DNA from: Chamaea fasciata
Taxonomy: Eukaryota > Chordata > Aves > Passeriformes > Sylviidae
Reading direction: 5' to 3'
Assembly: GCA_029207755.1 (NCBI GenBank)
Contig: JARCOQ010000025.1
Coordinates: forward strand, 6,534,739-6,598,738
Length of the DNA: 64,000 nucleotides
The translations under genes were made by a program, and so were the position numbers. The notes below the pieces were generated by a model. The model was not told where the DNA came from. It did no database searches and saw nothing but the letters and a program-made list of their open reading frames with translations. Positions 9,661-20,706 of this stretch are shown piece after piece; the stretch's first letter is position 1; each line of letters begins with the position of its first letter.

Positions 9661-12600
9661 ATTGAGAAAATCCCAGCGAAGAGGGTTTGTCCTTGCTCCT
9701 CCGGGGCAGCTTCCCAAGCCGGTGGCCAGGTCCACGGAGCGGAGTCACGGAGAGACACCCAGGGGCTGCCCCGGCTGTTTTGCTTTCCCACCACGCCTGA
9801 TGGTCTGGATTTGCTGAGATTTTGGGATACACATGAGCGTGTTGCGGCCTGTGGAGTGTCCCTCCCAGTGCACAGAGCTTTAACTACTGCATGTCCCTGT
9901 TCCCTGCTCGGAGCTGCACACACGGGTTGCACATCCCTGCCTGGGTCATGAGACTGTGCCGTGCCCACGCTGGTGAAGCGATAGTGGGGTGGTGCCGGCC
10001 GGCTCCCACTGGGAAGAGCAGAAAAAAACGCGCTCAGGGGCTGGTGAAGAGATTTGGGTGCCCCAAGCAGCAACCACAACCCGGGGTGCTGGGACCATCC
10101 CACTGATGGGGAGAAAGCGAGGGAAAGCCAGGGCTCAGCAGGTATCATCCCTCTGGGATTTCAGCACAGGAAAGGAGACTCACCAAAATGCCGCTTCCAG
10201 TCGGAGCCACCCTCCCACTCCTACCGGGCACCCCACTGTACCACATCCCCTCTTGCTTTTAAGGCTCACCGACATCCCTTCCTGCCACTGTGACAAGTCA
10301 TAACATATTTGGGAGCAGCTGCAGGCGGCGGGGAGATGCTTGGCCCCGTCCCTGCTCTCGGCCGTGGAATGTGGAGCAGACCTCTCCTCTGACACCCGGG
10401 ATTTCCGACGTGCCTGTTCGCCGGAGATTTGGGACGGCAACAGCTGCTCGGCCGGGATGGGGCTCGGCAGAGCCTCCCCGTTCAGCCCGAGCCCGAGGCT
10501 TTGCACATCATCCTGCTGGGGTTTTGGGGTTAGTTTGGGGTCCAGCCCGTGGGGAACTATGGAGGATGATGTCCTGCTGTCTGTCCTGGCATGGATGGCA
10601 GCAGTGATGACAGCACCAGGAGACAACCCCTCCCTCACCCAAAAGTGCCAACTCGTTCAGTTTGAGTTCCCTGGTGGGCTGGGAGGGAGGTGGGACAGGG
10701 CTGCTCCTGCAGCTCTTGTGTCCCCATGGGGCTCAGCACCCTTGGTGCCCCCTCACTCCCATCGAGGTGCCCCAGTTTCCCCACCAGGAAATCAGGGATC
10801 ATGATGGAGGTCTTAAATCTGTCTAGAGAACAGTTTTATTTTGGTTATTAACTGTCTTTGCAGGTTTGACCTGGGAGGGGGTTGAGGGATCAACAGAGAG
10901 GTGGTGGCGGCTGAGTAGCCCCCTGTTCACTGGATCTCAGTTTAGGGATGATACTGGGTGCCCCAGAATACCAAGCCACTGGGCCCAGTCCGTAAATTTC
11001 AGTGGGTGCCCTGCTGCCATCGCCCTATGTGCCCTGACCCACCAGGATCCCCATTTGGGGGGCAAACCAGGTACCCTGATCCATGAGTCTGCTGGTTCCC
11101 AGTCCAGGGACCACGTTGAGTGCCCTGACTTTTCTCCTTGCCCACACTGATCAGGGGATGCTCTGCCCCACTGCAGCACGAAACCTCCATGCCTCCCTTG
11201 CTTCATAGCCCCATGGCCTGGACATGATCTTCACAGTCCCTAGCCCCTGATTACACCCGGAGGAGAGATTCACCCAGCAGGACCCCCACTAATGAACCTC
11301 ACAGTGGGGTTTCCCTTCTGGAGCCCCCCACCCCACCACTGCCATGACAGGGGTGTCCCCAGCTGCTCCATCCCCTGCATGGTGGCACCGGCTGGGCTGT
11401 CCCCACATGTGTCACCAAGGGAGGAGCAGGGGGGACCTGGGTTGTCAACAAGGGGTTGTTTTCTCCGGAGTGGGACATTGTGGCGGGAGCAAGCTGCAGG
11501 ACAGGTGGGTGTTCAGAGGAAGACCGTGAATGTGAGGGATTCAGCAGTGACATGTGGTGGCTGTTTGACCCCGAGAGGGGACAGCTGTCCAGGCAGGGAA
11601 GGGTGTGAGGCCCGGGGAACGGGACCTGGGGACAGCAGTGTCCCTTGGCAGGGACAGCCTTGACACAGGATGTCTGGAACCAGCAGGGAGGCCAGGGGAT
11701 CTGGGTGGCTGCCAGCCAGGTGTCCTGGGTGGGTGACCATCAGCTTGTCCCCGTGGTGAGCATGTTCCTTTTCCTCCATGGCCTGACTGGGGCTAATGCT
11801 GCAGGACCAATGACTGGTGAATAGAGGAAAAAGGAGCTTGTGATGCGCATGCCGAGCTTTCAGGACATAAACTGGTGACTCCTGTATTTTTCTGCTCCCA
11901 CCCCAAGTGGCAAATTTTGGCACAAGGAGGGGTGACACCCACCCTCCTCTCCCCCATGAAGGGCACCCCGTGGTAACTCAGAGAGACAGGGAGGGAGGGT
12001 TGTGACGATTTTGTGGCTTTAGCGTGGGATTCCCCGGGGGAAAAGGGACAGCAGACTCCCCCCCCTTGACCTGCCAGCAGTGATGCCGTACGCGCCGGAC
12101 CCCAGGGAGGGGCCCCCAGCCCTTCCGGAGGTGCCGCACCCTGAAAATTCCCCAGGCAGGGGCAGAGCCTTTCCGTACCACCCCTCCCCACCCCCCCACC
12201 CCCCCGTCTGATTTCCCCCCTGTCCGAGGGGCCGAGCCTCGGCAAACCCCGACCCCCACTCGCATTCCCAGCTGTCGCCGCTCTGGGACCGCAGCCGGCA
12301 CCTCTCCGGGGCCGGGCAGAGCTGCGCCCCATGGGGGTTCCCCGGCCAGCCCTGCCCGGGGATGTCCTGCTCCCAAAGAGCCGATAGAGCTGGAGCACAG
12401 GCAGGGGGAGGAGAGCCGGCAGGATGAGAAGGGGTTGGCAGGGGTGAGAAAGCCTGGTGGATTTTGGTGCAGGGAACAGAAATGGGGTAAGCGTTTTTGG
12501 GGTGCTCCCCGTGCCCCGTTTCAGGGGATCAAGCTCCTCCCAGGCCATCTCAGTCACTGAGAAAACGCAACCCCATGCTGCCTGCGAGGAAAAATGCCTT

Positions 12601-15600
12601 GAAAGGCAAATCTGTGTAGCCATGAGGTTGTGACCAAGGATAAACCCTCCGTTCCTTGGTCAGGTCGCCCGAGGATCCCATGGGAACAGGAAGGGTCAAG
12701 GTCTCCAGCTCCGTGCAGGAGGAACGGCAGAAGGAGGGAGGAGGGATGTGGGAGGGATAGAGGAGGGGTGAAGGAGGGGCGGCAGGAGGGATGGAGGAGT
12801 CATCAGGCACCGCAGCTGGACGGGAGAGGGCACCAACAGCCCGGTTATCCACAGCCGAGTCCGGATTTAGGGAATGCGCATCGCGAGTCAGAGCCCAAAA
12901 GCATCCCAGACCCCTTTGAATCCCCCTTTTTTGGGGGGCAACCCGCCCTTCTCCCCGCAGGATCCAGGGTGGGGGCCCTGGGGGCTGAGAGGGGGGATCA
13001 GGATCTGGAAACCCATGGGGTGTTCCCCTTGTATCCAGATCCAGTTCTCCAGCAGGAATGATCCCAGCTATTTATTTCTGACCCCCTCATGGGAGAAAAT
13101 CTCGAGGTTTGTTTTTTTTCCCGCGGCGTAATGACCCCAACAGGTGCTTTTCCTGCCTGACGGCCGAAAACAACTCCCAGGGTTTGGCTTCCTGCAGTTC
13201 CTGCTCCAGTCCCAGTTCTCTCATTCATCTTTTGGGCCAAAACATCCTAATCCGGGAAGGGGAGGCTCCACGGAAGTGGGGGGACTCCCTGGAAACACTT
13301 TCCTTTGCTTTTTTCCTGCTCATTTGGGGATGAAATTGTCCTGGAGAGGGAATTTTTTGCCTCAACTGTAGCAGACACATTTGTCCCCAATTCTGTTTTG
13401 GGGAGCAGCTGGCTTTCATCCCATAGCAAGGGACAGGGGAGTGATTTGAGGGGCTCCCTTCTCTGTTTCTTCTGCAGCATAAATATAAAATAATATGAGT
13501 AATATTAATAACAAACAATTAATTAGTTATTATTGTTGCTGTTGTTGCTATTATTATTAACAATCTTTTTTTTTTTTTTCCTATTTATTCTTCTTTCTCC
13601 TCTCTCCCTCACGGGATGCTCTTTCCCAGTGGCCATGTCCCGTCTGGTCCCTTTGGCTCCATGGATTGGAGCCACTTTTGGGGAGTGCAATGGCTGGAGT
13701 AAGGGGGAGCCCCTCAGTCACTGGAATTCACATTGGTCTCTGCCCTTTCAAGAGCATTTATTTAGGGATGTGAAACTGGGAGCCTCAGTTGCCCCTGGGG
13801 CTGGGGTGGTCCCTTGTCTCCAGGAGGGGACCCTGGGCTTCTTTCCCAATTTCCCAGTTTCCAGTGTCTGGGTACCTTTTAATCCCAGGGGATCCCTAGA
13901 TCCTGCTATCCCAGCTCCCGCCCCTCTGTAATATTTTGGGAAAGGTAAGTGTGAGTGTCCTAGGGACACACGGGTGTCATGGGTAGGCTCCTTCCCTGCT
14001 CCGTCCCCATGTGCCCAACCTGGATGGAGGACACTGACATGGATGGCAAACTGCTCCAGCCAAGGCTTTTCTTGGAAAGGGCTGCCTCTGGGATGAGGAG
14101 AGGAAATTTGGGGTTACTGCCTTCACAACACTGTCTGGGGGCTCTGCCCTTCAGCCTGGTGCTTTTCCCAGCCTTTCCCAGCAAGGGAATGCAGAGCCTG
14201 CATTCCCGTTCGCCCACTCCCGGTCTTCTCCCGCAGAGCTCAGAGAGAATCTGGGGGATGTCAGCCCCCCAAAACTGAAGCCGCCCGGCTGCCACCCCTT
14301 GGCCTGTGCAGTGCTGATGAGCCCCCCTTCTCCCTCCTCTCCAGCCTCTGGAGCCGTGTGACACCGCTGTGGCAGCAGGTCCAGGGGGGCATCACCGAGT
14401 GACCTCCGGGGCACAAATTCCTCTGGGGCCCCGCAGTGTGAGGCTGGGTGACTCCCCGCTAGGCCCTGCCCCCAGATCCCCCAATCCTTGGGAGAAAGGG
14501 ACGGAAAGGCAGCCCAGGCTCCAACGGAGCTGCTGCACTCTGAGCTCGTGGCAGGGCCCTCTGGCCTCGCATCCCCGAGGAAGGCGCCCAGCTGTGGGAA
14601 CGTCCCCCCGATGGTCCCGGGCCTGCTGCGAGCGCTGTGGAATGTCACATGTCCCGCTGCAGCGTCACCGTCCTGGACAAGCCATTCCCCGGGGATCGGC
14701 TGGGACGCTGCTCTTGCCGGCGCTCGGACTGTTCCGGCGGTGTTTGTGCTGCTCTGGGCCCACGGGGGAAACGATTCCAGATGGAAGTGGAACAGGGCAG
14801 GAGGCAGATCCCCTGTGCCGATAAAGAATTTTCCACCTCTTCCTTAGGAATCTGCAGGTTTAGGCCTGTGGGAAGGGTTTGAGCAGCTTTTCCTACAACA
14901 CAGAGAACCTACCCAGTGAATTGCTGTCCTGAATTAATTTCTGGATATAAAAGAATTCGCCTTAAATTGGTTGGAAGGCAATAATCTGGGCAGCAGCAGG
15001 GTGCAGGGCTCAGAGGCTGCAGGAGCTGGGTGGAAGAAGAGCTTTCCTCTTTGGAGGATGGTGAGGTGGTTACAGTCTGTGAGAGTCTGAGTGGGGGGAA
15101 AAGCTCGGTTACCAAACCCAAGAGCTGTAAGTGACAGCTGGAAGCTAAAAGCAGGGAATTTAAAAATAGAAATATGGGACAAAATGCTGAAGTGAGAGAT
15201 AAGGGCTTGGGGAGCAGCAACCATAGTTTCTTTTTTGCACCTCTCCCTCCTCACTCAGAGGCACTGATCCTGCCCAGCCCAGTCCTCCTTGGACATTTCC
15301 CACTCTCACTGTCATTCCTTCATCCTGGTTTTCTCCTTTACCCCAAATCCTCCTTTTCCACCACTCCTGTGGCATCCCCATGTGTCCCCAGGCCATCGCA
15401 GCCTCAGGTCTGGATGTGGCTCTGGGCTCTTCCTGCCATAACACCCACTCAGCTCTTCATCCCCTCCCCAGTTTTTCCCCAAAGATCAATCAGAAAATGA
15501 TTTTACCGTCTCCAAGACCCATCAATGGAAGTAGTTGCCCTCATCCTGTCCTTGTAGCAAAAGGGAATTCACATTTTCCCTTTTACATTTTCGTCCCTCA

Positions 15601-18600
15601 TAACCTTTTTTTTTTTTTCTTTCCTGAGCAGTCACTGTCTCATGCCAGTCTTTGCCTCCGAAGGATCTGTCATCACTTCTGGGTGTTCCAGAGCCCTCAC
15701 AGCACCGGGCTCCCTCCTCCCACACCATGGCACAGCGGGGCTGGAGGCAGCAGGCACTGTCCTGCCCTTCCACGGGCTACTGCAGCTGAAACCAGAGGCC
15801 AAACTGCGCTGGGTTTGTTCCAGGGGTGGCCCCGGAGAGGGGGCAAAGGGTTTGAACCATCCTCCAAACGGCTTGGCAGGGTTGGAAAGGTTTCACCCCC
15901 TCCTGCCCCACAGAGCCGGCTGGAAGCGGTGGCAGGAGGAGCTGCTAGCCCCCGGCCCGGCTTGATAACACTCCCGGGGCTCCCTGGGGAATAAAATAAC
16001 GCGGGTGTGGTGAGGAGGAGGCGGCAGTGCGGAGGCAAATGGCCCGGTTCGGGGTGTGGGGGCGGACCTCGGGACAGACCTCTGCCCTACCCCGCTGCCC
16101 TGCCAGGGGCGGCGCTGCCAGAGCTCCCTGGGCTCGGATCCGTTTTCTCTTCCACCCAGTGATGTCTCAGCGGTTCCTCCCTGACAGGGCAGCACAAAAG
16201 CCTAGCAATATCCCTTTGTGCCAAGGCATCCGGCACAGTGACCCAGCTACCTGTGGGCAACATCTGGTCGGCATCTGGCAGGCATCCGAGTGGGGCCTGA
16301 CCCATTGGCTTACTGTGGAAATCTGCAGCATCATGGATGTGGCATCTACCCAGGCTAGAGGGAAGTGAGGCACGTCTTTGTGCCAGCACAGGGCTGGGGG
16401 ATCACAGGCACCTCCCAGGACTCAGTTTCTCCCTCAGCACACAGGTACCACTGCCAACCTGCCATTCTCAACCTGCTCTGAGTGACAGAGGTGGGATGTG
16501 CTCAGTGGGAACAGGGAATTCACAGGGAAACAGCCTTTCCTTCATCCACTCTGGGGGATTTGCCTGTTTAAATTGTCTTCTGGGATATTTTCTGTGCTGT
16601 GTCTTTGTTGCTGAGCATCTTCTGCCAGGCCCAGATGGAGATGCAGCACCCTACAGAAGTCTGGGGTTCCTTGCTCCCCAGACACCTTCCCAGGGCCGTG
16701 TATGCCATTAAATGGGAGAGAAACCGAGCAAAAGTCATAGACCAGCTGTGTCCTGAGTAAGGTCCCCAGGGCTCTGTGTCACTGGCACACACAGAGTGGT
16801 GGCCCCAGCACTGTGGGATGAGCATCACTCCGAAATATCTCAGAACAGCAGAGGCCTCCTTGAAAAAGCTCAGGGGTTTCCCTTTATTTGCTGCTTCTTT
16901 CTTTGCCTTGTGCCATCCTGTGTGGAACCACCAGACCGTGGCACTCAGGGGGTCACTCGTCCTAATTAATGTCTCTCAGAACCATCAGCCCTCCAAGCAC
17001 ACATCCCTGTGCTGCTGGCACCAGCCACACTCCTAATTAACTTTCCTAATTAAGAGGCCCCTTTCCATGACCAGAAATGCTGTGGGATGGTCATCATGAT
17101 GAAAGACGTGGAGAAATCCTCAACTTCTACTGCCCTGATCACCCAGAATGGCACAGTGGAGCTGCTCTTTGTGCAGGTAAACTGAGGCAGGAGGGGGAAA
17201 TTCACACCCCACAGAAAAGCTGAAGAAAGATGGGCAGAAATGAGCTCCCCACGCCCTGACTTGTCTCCCTTGAAAAGCATTTTTTGGCTCCTGCCAAACC
17301 CTGCGGGTTCAGTCAGGGTTTGGTCTCATCAGCCAGCCCCGACATGCCACAGCCTCGGGTGCATCCCGCTGACACTGAGCCAGACACCAACGGTCCCCTC
17401 CTGCCATGGCCACCGGCTGCTTCTGTCCCCAGCTCACAGGAGCTGGTGCAGGAAGCCACACCATGTCCCCTGTTTGTCCACTTCATCCCATCTCTCCCTG
17501 TGTGCCAAGCGTATTTATTTGTAGCAGCATCATCCAGCACTCTGGGATCTTCACAACCTATTGAAGCTCTCAGGACATTTTCTCCTTAAAAACCCCAGAA
17601 AGAGCCTGGAACACCTGAATAACTTTCCTAGTGTTTGATGCTCACCAGAAAATTCTTTTTCATGGGTTTTCAAGGAATTCCTGACTCTCTTTGGACACAT
17701 CCCCACCTTGGTGTCAGGAGAATGAACAGATGATCCCTGTCTATCAAGAATGGGCTTTGTGCAATCACTTGTATCAATTTGGTCATCGAACCTCTGCAGC
17801 CTTTGCCCATCTGTGGGACACTTTGCTTGGGCTGGTGAGAGAGCTCAGACCCCTCTGGCAGCGAGGGTCCTGGAGCTCATTTTTGGCATAACTTGGGGGG
17901 GTTTAGGGGGTGCTGCTAAAATTGAGCATTCAGGGGCACGAATCCAGGGAGGGAGAGCAAACAGCAAATCCACAAAGGAAAAGGAGTGGTTTTAATCTCT
18001 GTTTGGGAGATTTGCATACAATTAGGCCGGGCCCTGCCTGCGTTTGCTTCCGCATTGCACTCCCGTGAGGAACCTGCCTGTTTTCCTGCCCTGCTCCCAG
18101 CCAGAGGTTGATTGCAAGGACACTCACCCTGGGAAGGTGGTGGGCGAGGGGTTTTGGGCTCTCTGGGAATGCCCTTTCCACTCTCAGTAGCCCTGCCTGA
18201 GCATCCCCATCCCACCCCCTACCTCTGGATTTAGGGGCTCAGCCATAGGGGGCATCACTTTTCCCTGCAGTGGAGGAGGTGTGAGGAGATGCTGCGGGAT
18301 GTGAACGCTCCATAAATAGCGCTGTGTTTACAGGAGCCCGTGAGCCTCGGTTTATTTTTCTCTCTGCACAGCAAACAGATCATTCAGACCAAACTAAGCT
18401 CACCTCACCCCGCTGCTGGCACAGCCCAGTGCCCAGAGGTGGCACAATGCACAATGCCACAGTCTCCGGACAGCCCTGGGGGCTGGGACCCCCAGCTCTT
18501 TGCTGGTTGCTTGCTCAAGGGGGAGAGCAGGCACCTCCTTGGACAGCAGCTGATGGAAAATCAGCCCTGGGTTGGGATGGTCCCACAGCTGATCGCATCC

Positions 18601-19240
18601 CTGCTCTGGGGTGTGCAGGCTCTGATGTAGAGAGGGATGAGGGGCAGCCCCAAGGGGCAGATCCAAGGGTTGGGACATCTCTCACGAGGCAGAGCAAAGC
18701 AGGGGACAACTCCAGTCCCGAGTCTCACCAGGGGAGGGAGAAAGGACGGGGAGAGGTGCAGATGGGGGTCGGGAGTCTCCTTGCCCCACGGCTGAGGTCC
18801 TGTTCCTTGCAGCATTTGGATAAACCAGCCACACTCCTTGGAAGAGATTTATGTAAGATGAGCTGTGCAGGTGCCTGCTGCACATCCAGCGGTCCCTGGA
18901 GGGTTTGGGTGGTTCAACTCCGTCAGTGAGATCGAGCCCCCAGACCCATTTTCTCTGTACTTCCCGGCCCAGGGAGGGGAATTGGGGGGTGTCCATATTC
19001 CCCCAAATTTCTCCTAGAACCTTGAAGAGTGTCTGGTCCAGTCTCAGCAGCAGTTCGGGGCCATCATTCCTTCACATGCCTCGTGTGGACAGACCCTTCC
19101 CCTGCCCCAGGGACACAGCCCCTCCCCAGCCCGCGGAGTGCAGTAGTTCAGAGGATGAAGAATGCTTCGCGGGTCTCACCCCCCACCCACTCCAGCAGTG
19201 ATTTTGGGTCAGGCAGTGTCAGCCAGAGCTCGGGTGAGCA
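9661..19240. other. Intergenic DNA between MYOG and ADORA1, no gene seen
   Basis: This stretch contains GC-rich blocks (about 12.0-12.4, 14.3-14.8 and 15.8-16.1 kb), poly-T tracts near 13565 and 15610, a G-run-rich purine tract at 12715-12800 and a homeodomain-type site cluster at 16961-17053. Long open frames coincide with GC-rich DNA and carry no recognisable domain. Undetected 5' non-coding exons of ADORA1 could lie here. Confidence 0.5.
16961..17053. promoter_or_regulatory. Cluster of three identical CCTAATTAA sites
   Basis: The 9-mer CCTAATTAA occurs at 16961-16969, 17032-17040 and 17045-17053. Its TAATTA core is the palindromic homeodomain site. Surrounding DNA is not AT-rich, so the clustering is unlikely to be compositional. 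It lies about 3 kb upstream of the ADORA1 island. Confidence 0.3.
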
Positions 19241-19249
19241 CCAGAGCTC

Positions 19250-20120
19250 CTTGAGGACGTTCGGGTCTGACTTGGGGTCCCGACGCCGTCCTGGGGCACA
19301 GCCCCAAGCAGCGCTGCCCGTGCCGGGGACGGGCCGGGTCCTCGCCCACCCCAGCTCAGGTTCTGCCTCCGCCCTCCCCTCCCCGCCCCGATCCTCTGCT
19401 CACACCCGACCTCAAAAACCGGTTTTAGCGTTAAAACCGGAGCCCGAGTCGTGTCAGCAGCGCTGAGGCTGGGACGGGCTCCGCTGCTCCCCCCACTGCC
19501 GCCTCTCCCCGCTCCACCCGGTCCTGCCGCCTCCGCCCGCCCCCCTCGCACCCCCTCTCCCGGTTCCTCCCGGTGCCGGCGAGCCCCGAATCGGGTCAGT
19601 TGCTCTTTAAAGGCTGAAAGGCGGCACCATGTGATGCTCCGGCTCCAGCGGGGAGGGGGCAGCGCCTGCGGGAGCCGAGCGGTGCTGGCCACCGGGGACC
19701 GAGCGCAGCCCCGGCGGCCGCGGCCAGCCCGGTCGCCGCCGGCTGCAGGGTCCCCCCGGCCGCCCCCAGCATGAGCCCCGCCTTGCTCTGAAGGGGGGAC
19801 AGCGCTGGCTCTCTGGGGGTGAGGGCGCCCCAAAACAAGCCTGGGGTTTTCAGGACAAGGTGAGAGGGGTCGGGGCCGGGAGCGGGCGGGCGGCGGCTTG
19901 CCGGGGCTCGGGAGGCTGCTGGAAGCAGCGCAGAGCAGGAAGGGGGTCGGGGATCCAGCGAGCGGACAGCGGGGGTCCTGCTGCAGCTCCGTCGGCCCCG
20001 AAGGGCTCTGACAGGGGATCCCGGGGCGGCCCGAGGCGCGGGGGGGCTCCGCCGCTCTCTCAGGACTGGCCGGCGGCTCCCGCTCCCTCTTCAGCGCCGG
20101 GAGCGGTCGCGCTGCGGGAT
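19250..20120 (+). promoter_or_regulatory. ADORA1: CpG island, probable ADORA1 promoter region
   Basis: This block is strongly GC-rich with abundant CpG. It ends about 250 bp before the ATG exon of ADORA1. It contains a CTTTAAAGG element near 19605-19613 and a strong donor AAG|GTGAGA at 19859/19860. That donor would close a non-coding first exon. Mammalian ADORA1 also begins with non-coding exons from GC-rich promoters. The exact start site cannot be seen. Confidence 0.6.
19640..19859 (+). other. ADORA1: Possible ADORA1 5' non-coding exon (donor at 19859)
   Basis: Only the 3' border is supported: GGACAAG|GTGAGAG is a near-consensus donor in the CpG island. Its natural partner is the acceptor TTTGCAG|GTGACC at 20323/20324 just before the ATG exon. 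The 5' border given is a placeholder. Confidence 0.3.
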
Positions 20121-20323
20121 GGAGGTGGGTGCGGGATGGAGAAGGGTGCAGAGTGAGCTCGGGGGAGGTGGGGGGGGGTGGGGATGGGGGGGCCGGAGCC
20201 CCAGAGCCCCGGGGGACGGCACAGACGAGAGAAGGGTTTTTCCCACCCCCTCGCACAGGCTCCTTCCCGCTCGCAGCTCAGTCAGCGATGCCACTCTCTC
20301 ACCGCCTCCCTGTGCGTTTGCAG

Positions 20324-20706
20324 GTGACCGAGGAACCCCACAGGAGCAGGGCGGACCGGACCATCATGGCACATCCCATCTCAGCCTTCCAGGCTGCCTA
20401 CATCTCCATCGAAGTGCTCATCGCTTTGGTGTCCGTGCCGGGCAATATCCTGGTCATCTGGGCTGTGAAGATGAACCAGGCACTGCGGGATGCCACCTTC
20501 TGCTTCATCGTCTCGCTGGCGGTGGCCGACGTGGCCGTGGGGGCTCTGGTCATCCCCCTGGCCATCATCATCAACATCGGACCCCAGACGGAGTTCTACA
20601 CGTGCCTCATGGTGGCCTGTCCCGTCCTCATCCTCACGGAGAGCTCCATCCTGGCGCTCCTGGCCATTGCCGTGGATCGGTACCTGCGGGTGAAGATCCC
20701 TGTCAG
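20324..20706 (+). CDS. ADORA1: ADORA1 exon with ATG (TM1-TM3)
   Basis: The exon begins after GTGCGTTTGCAG (acceptor at 20322-20323), has 42 nt of 5' UTR, and the ATG at 20366-20368. It encodes residues 1-113 plus two bases of Arg114. The donor is CTGTCAG|GTAGGA at 20706/20707. Confidence 0.93.

Noticed and set aside
11793..12623. 276-codon minus-strand open frame
   Set aside because: It lies in GC-rich, C-run sequence, shows low complexity and no recognisable motif, and no splice or polyA context supports it.
19219..20256. 345-codon minus-strand open frame across the CpG island
   Set aside because: Long frames are expected in CpG-rich DNA with few stop codons. It is Pro/Arg/Ala-biased with no domain and lies antisense to the ADORA1 promoter.
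20129..20365. N-terminal extension of ADORA1 in the same open frame
   Set aside because: A splice acceptor (TTTGCAG at 20317-20323) separates it from the exon, and the extension is a GC/G-run artefact. All A1 receptors begin close to [13 protein letters not shown] sequence.
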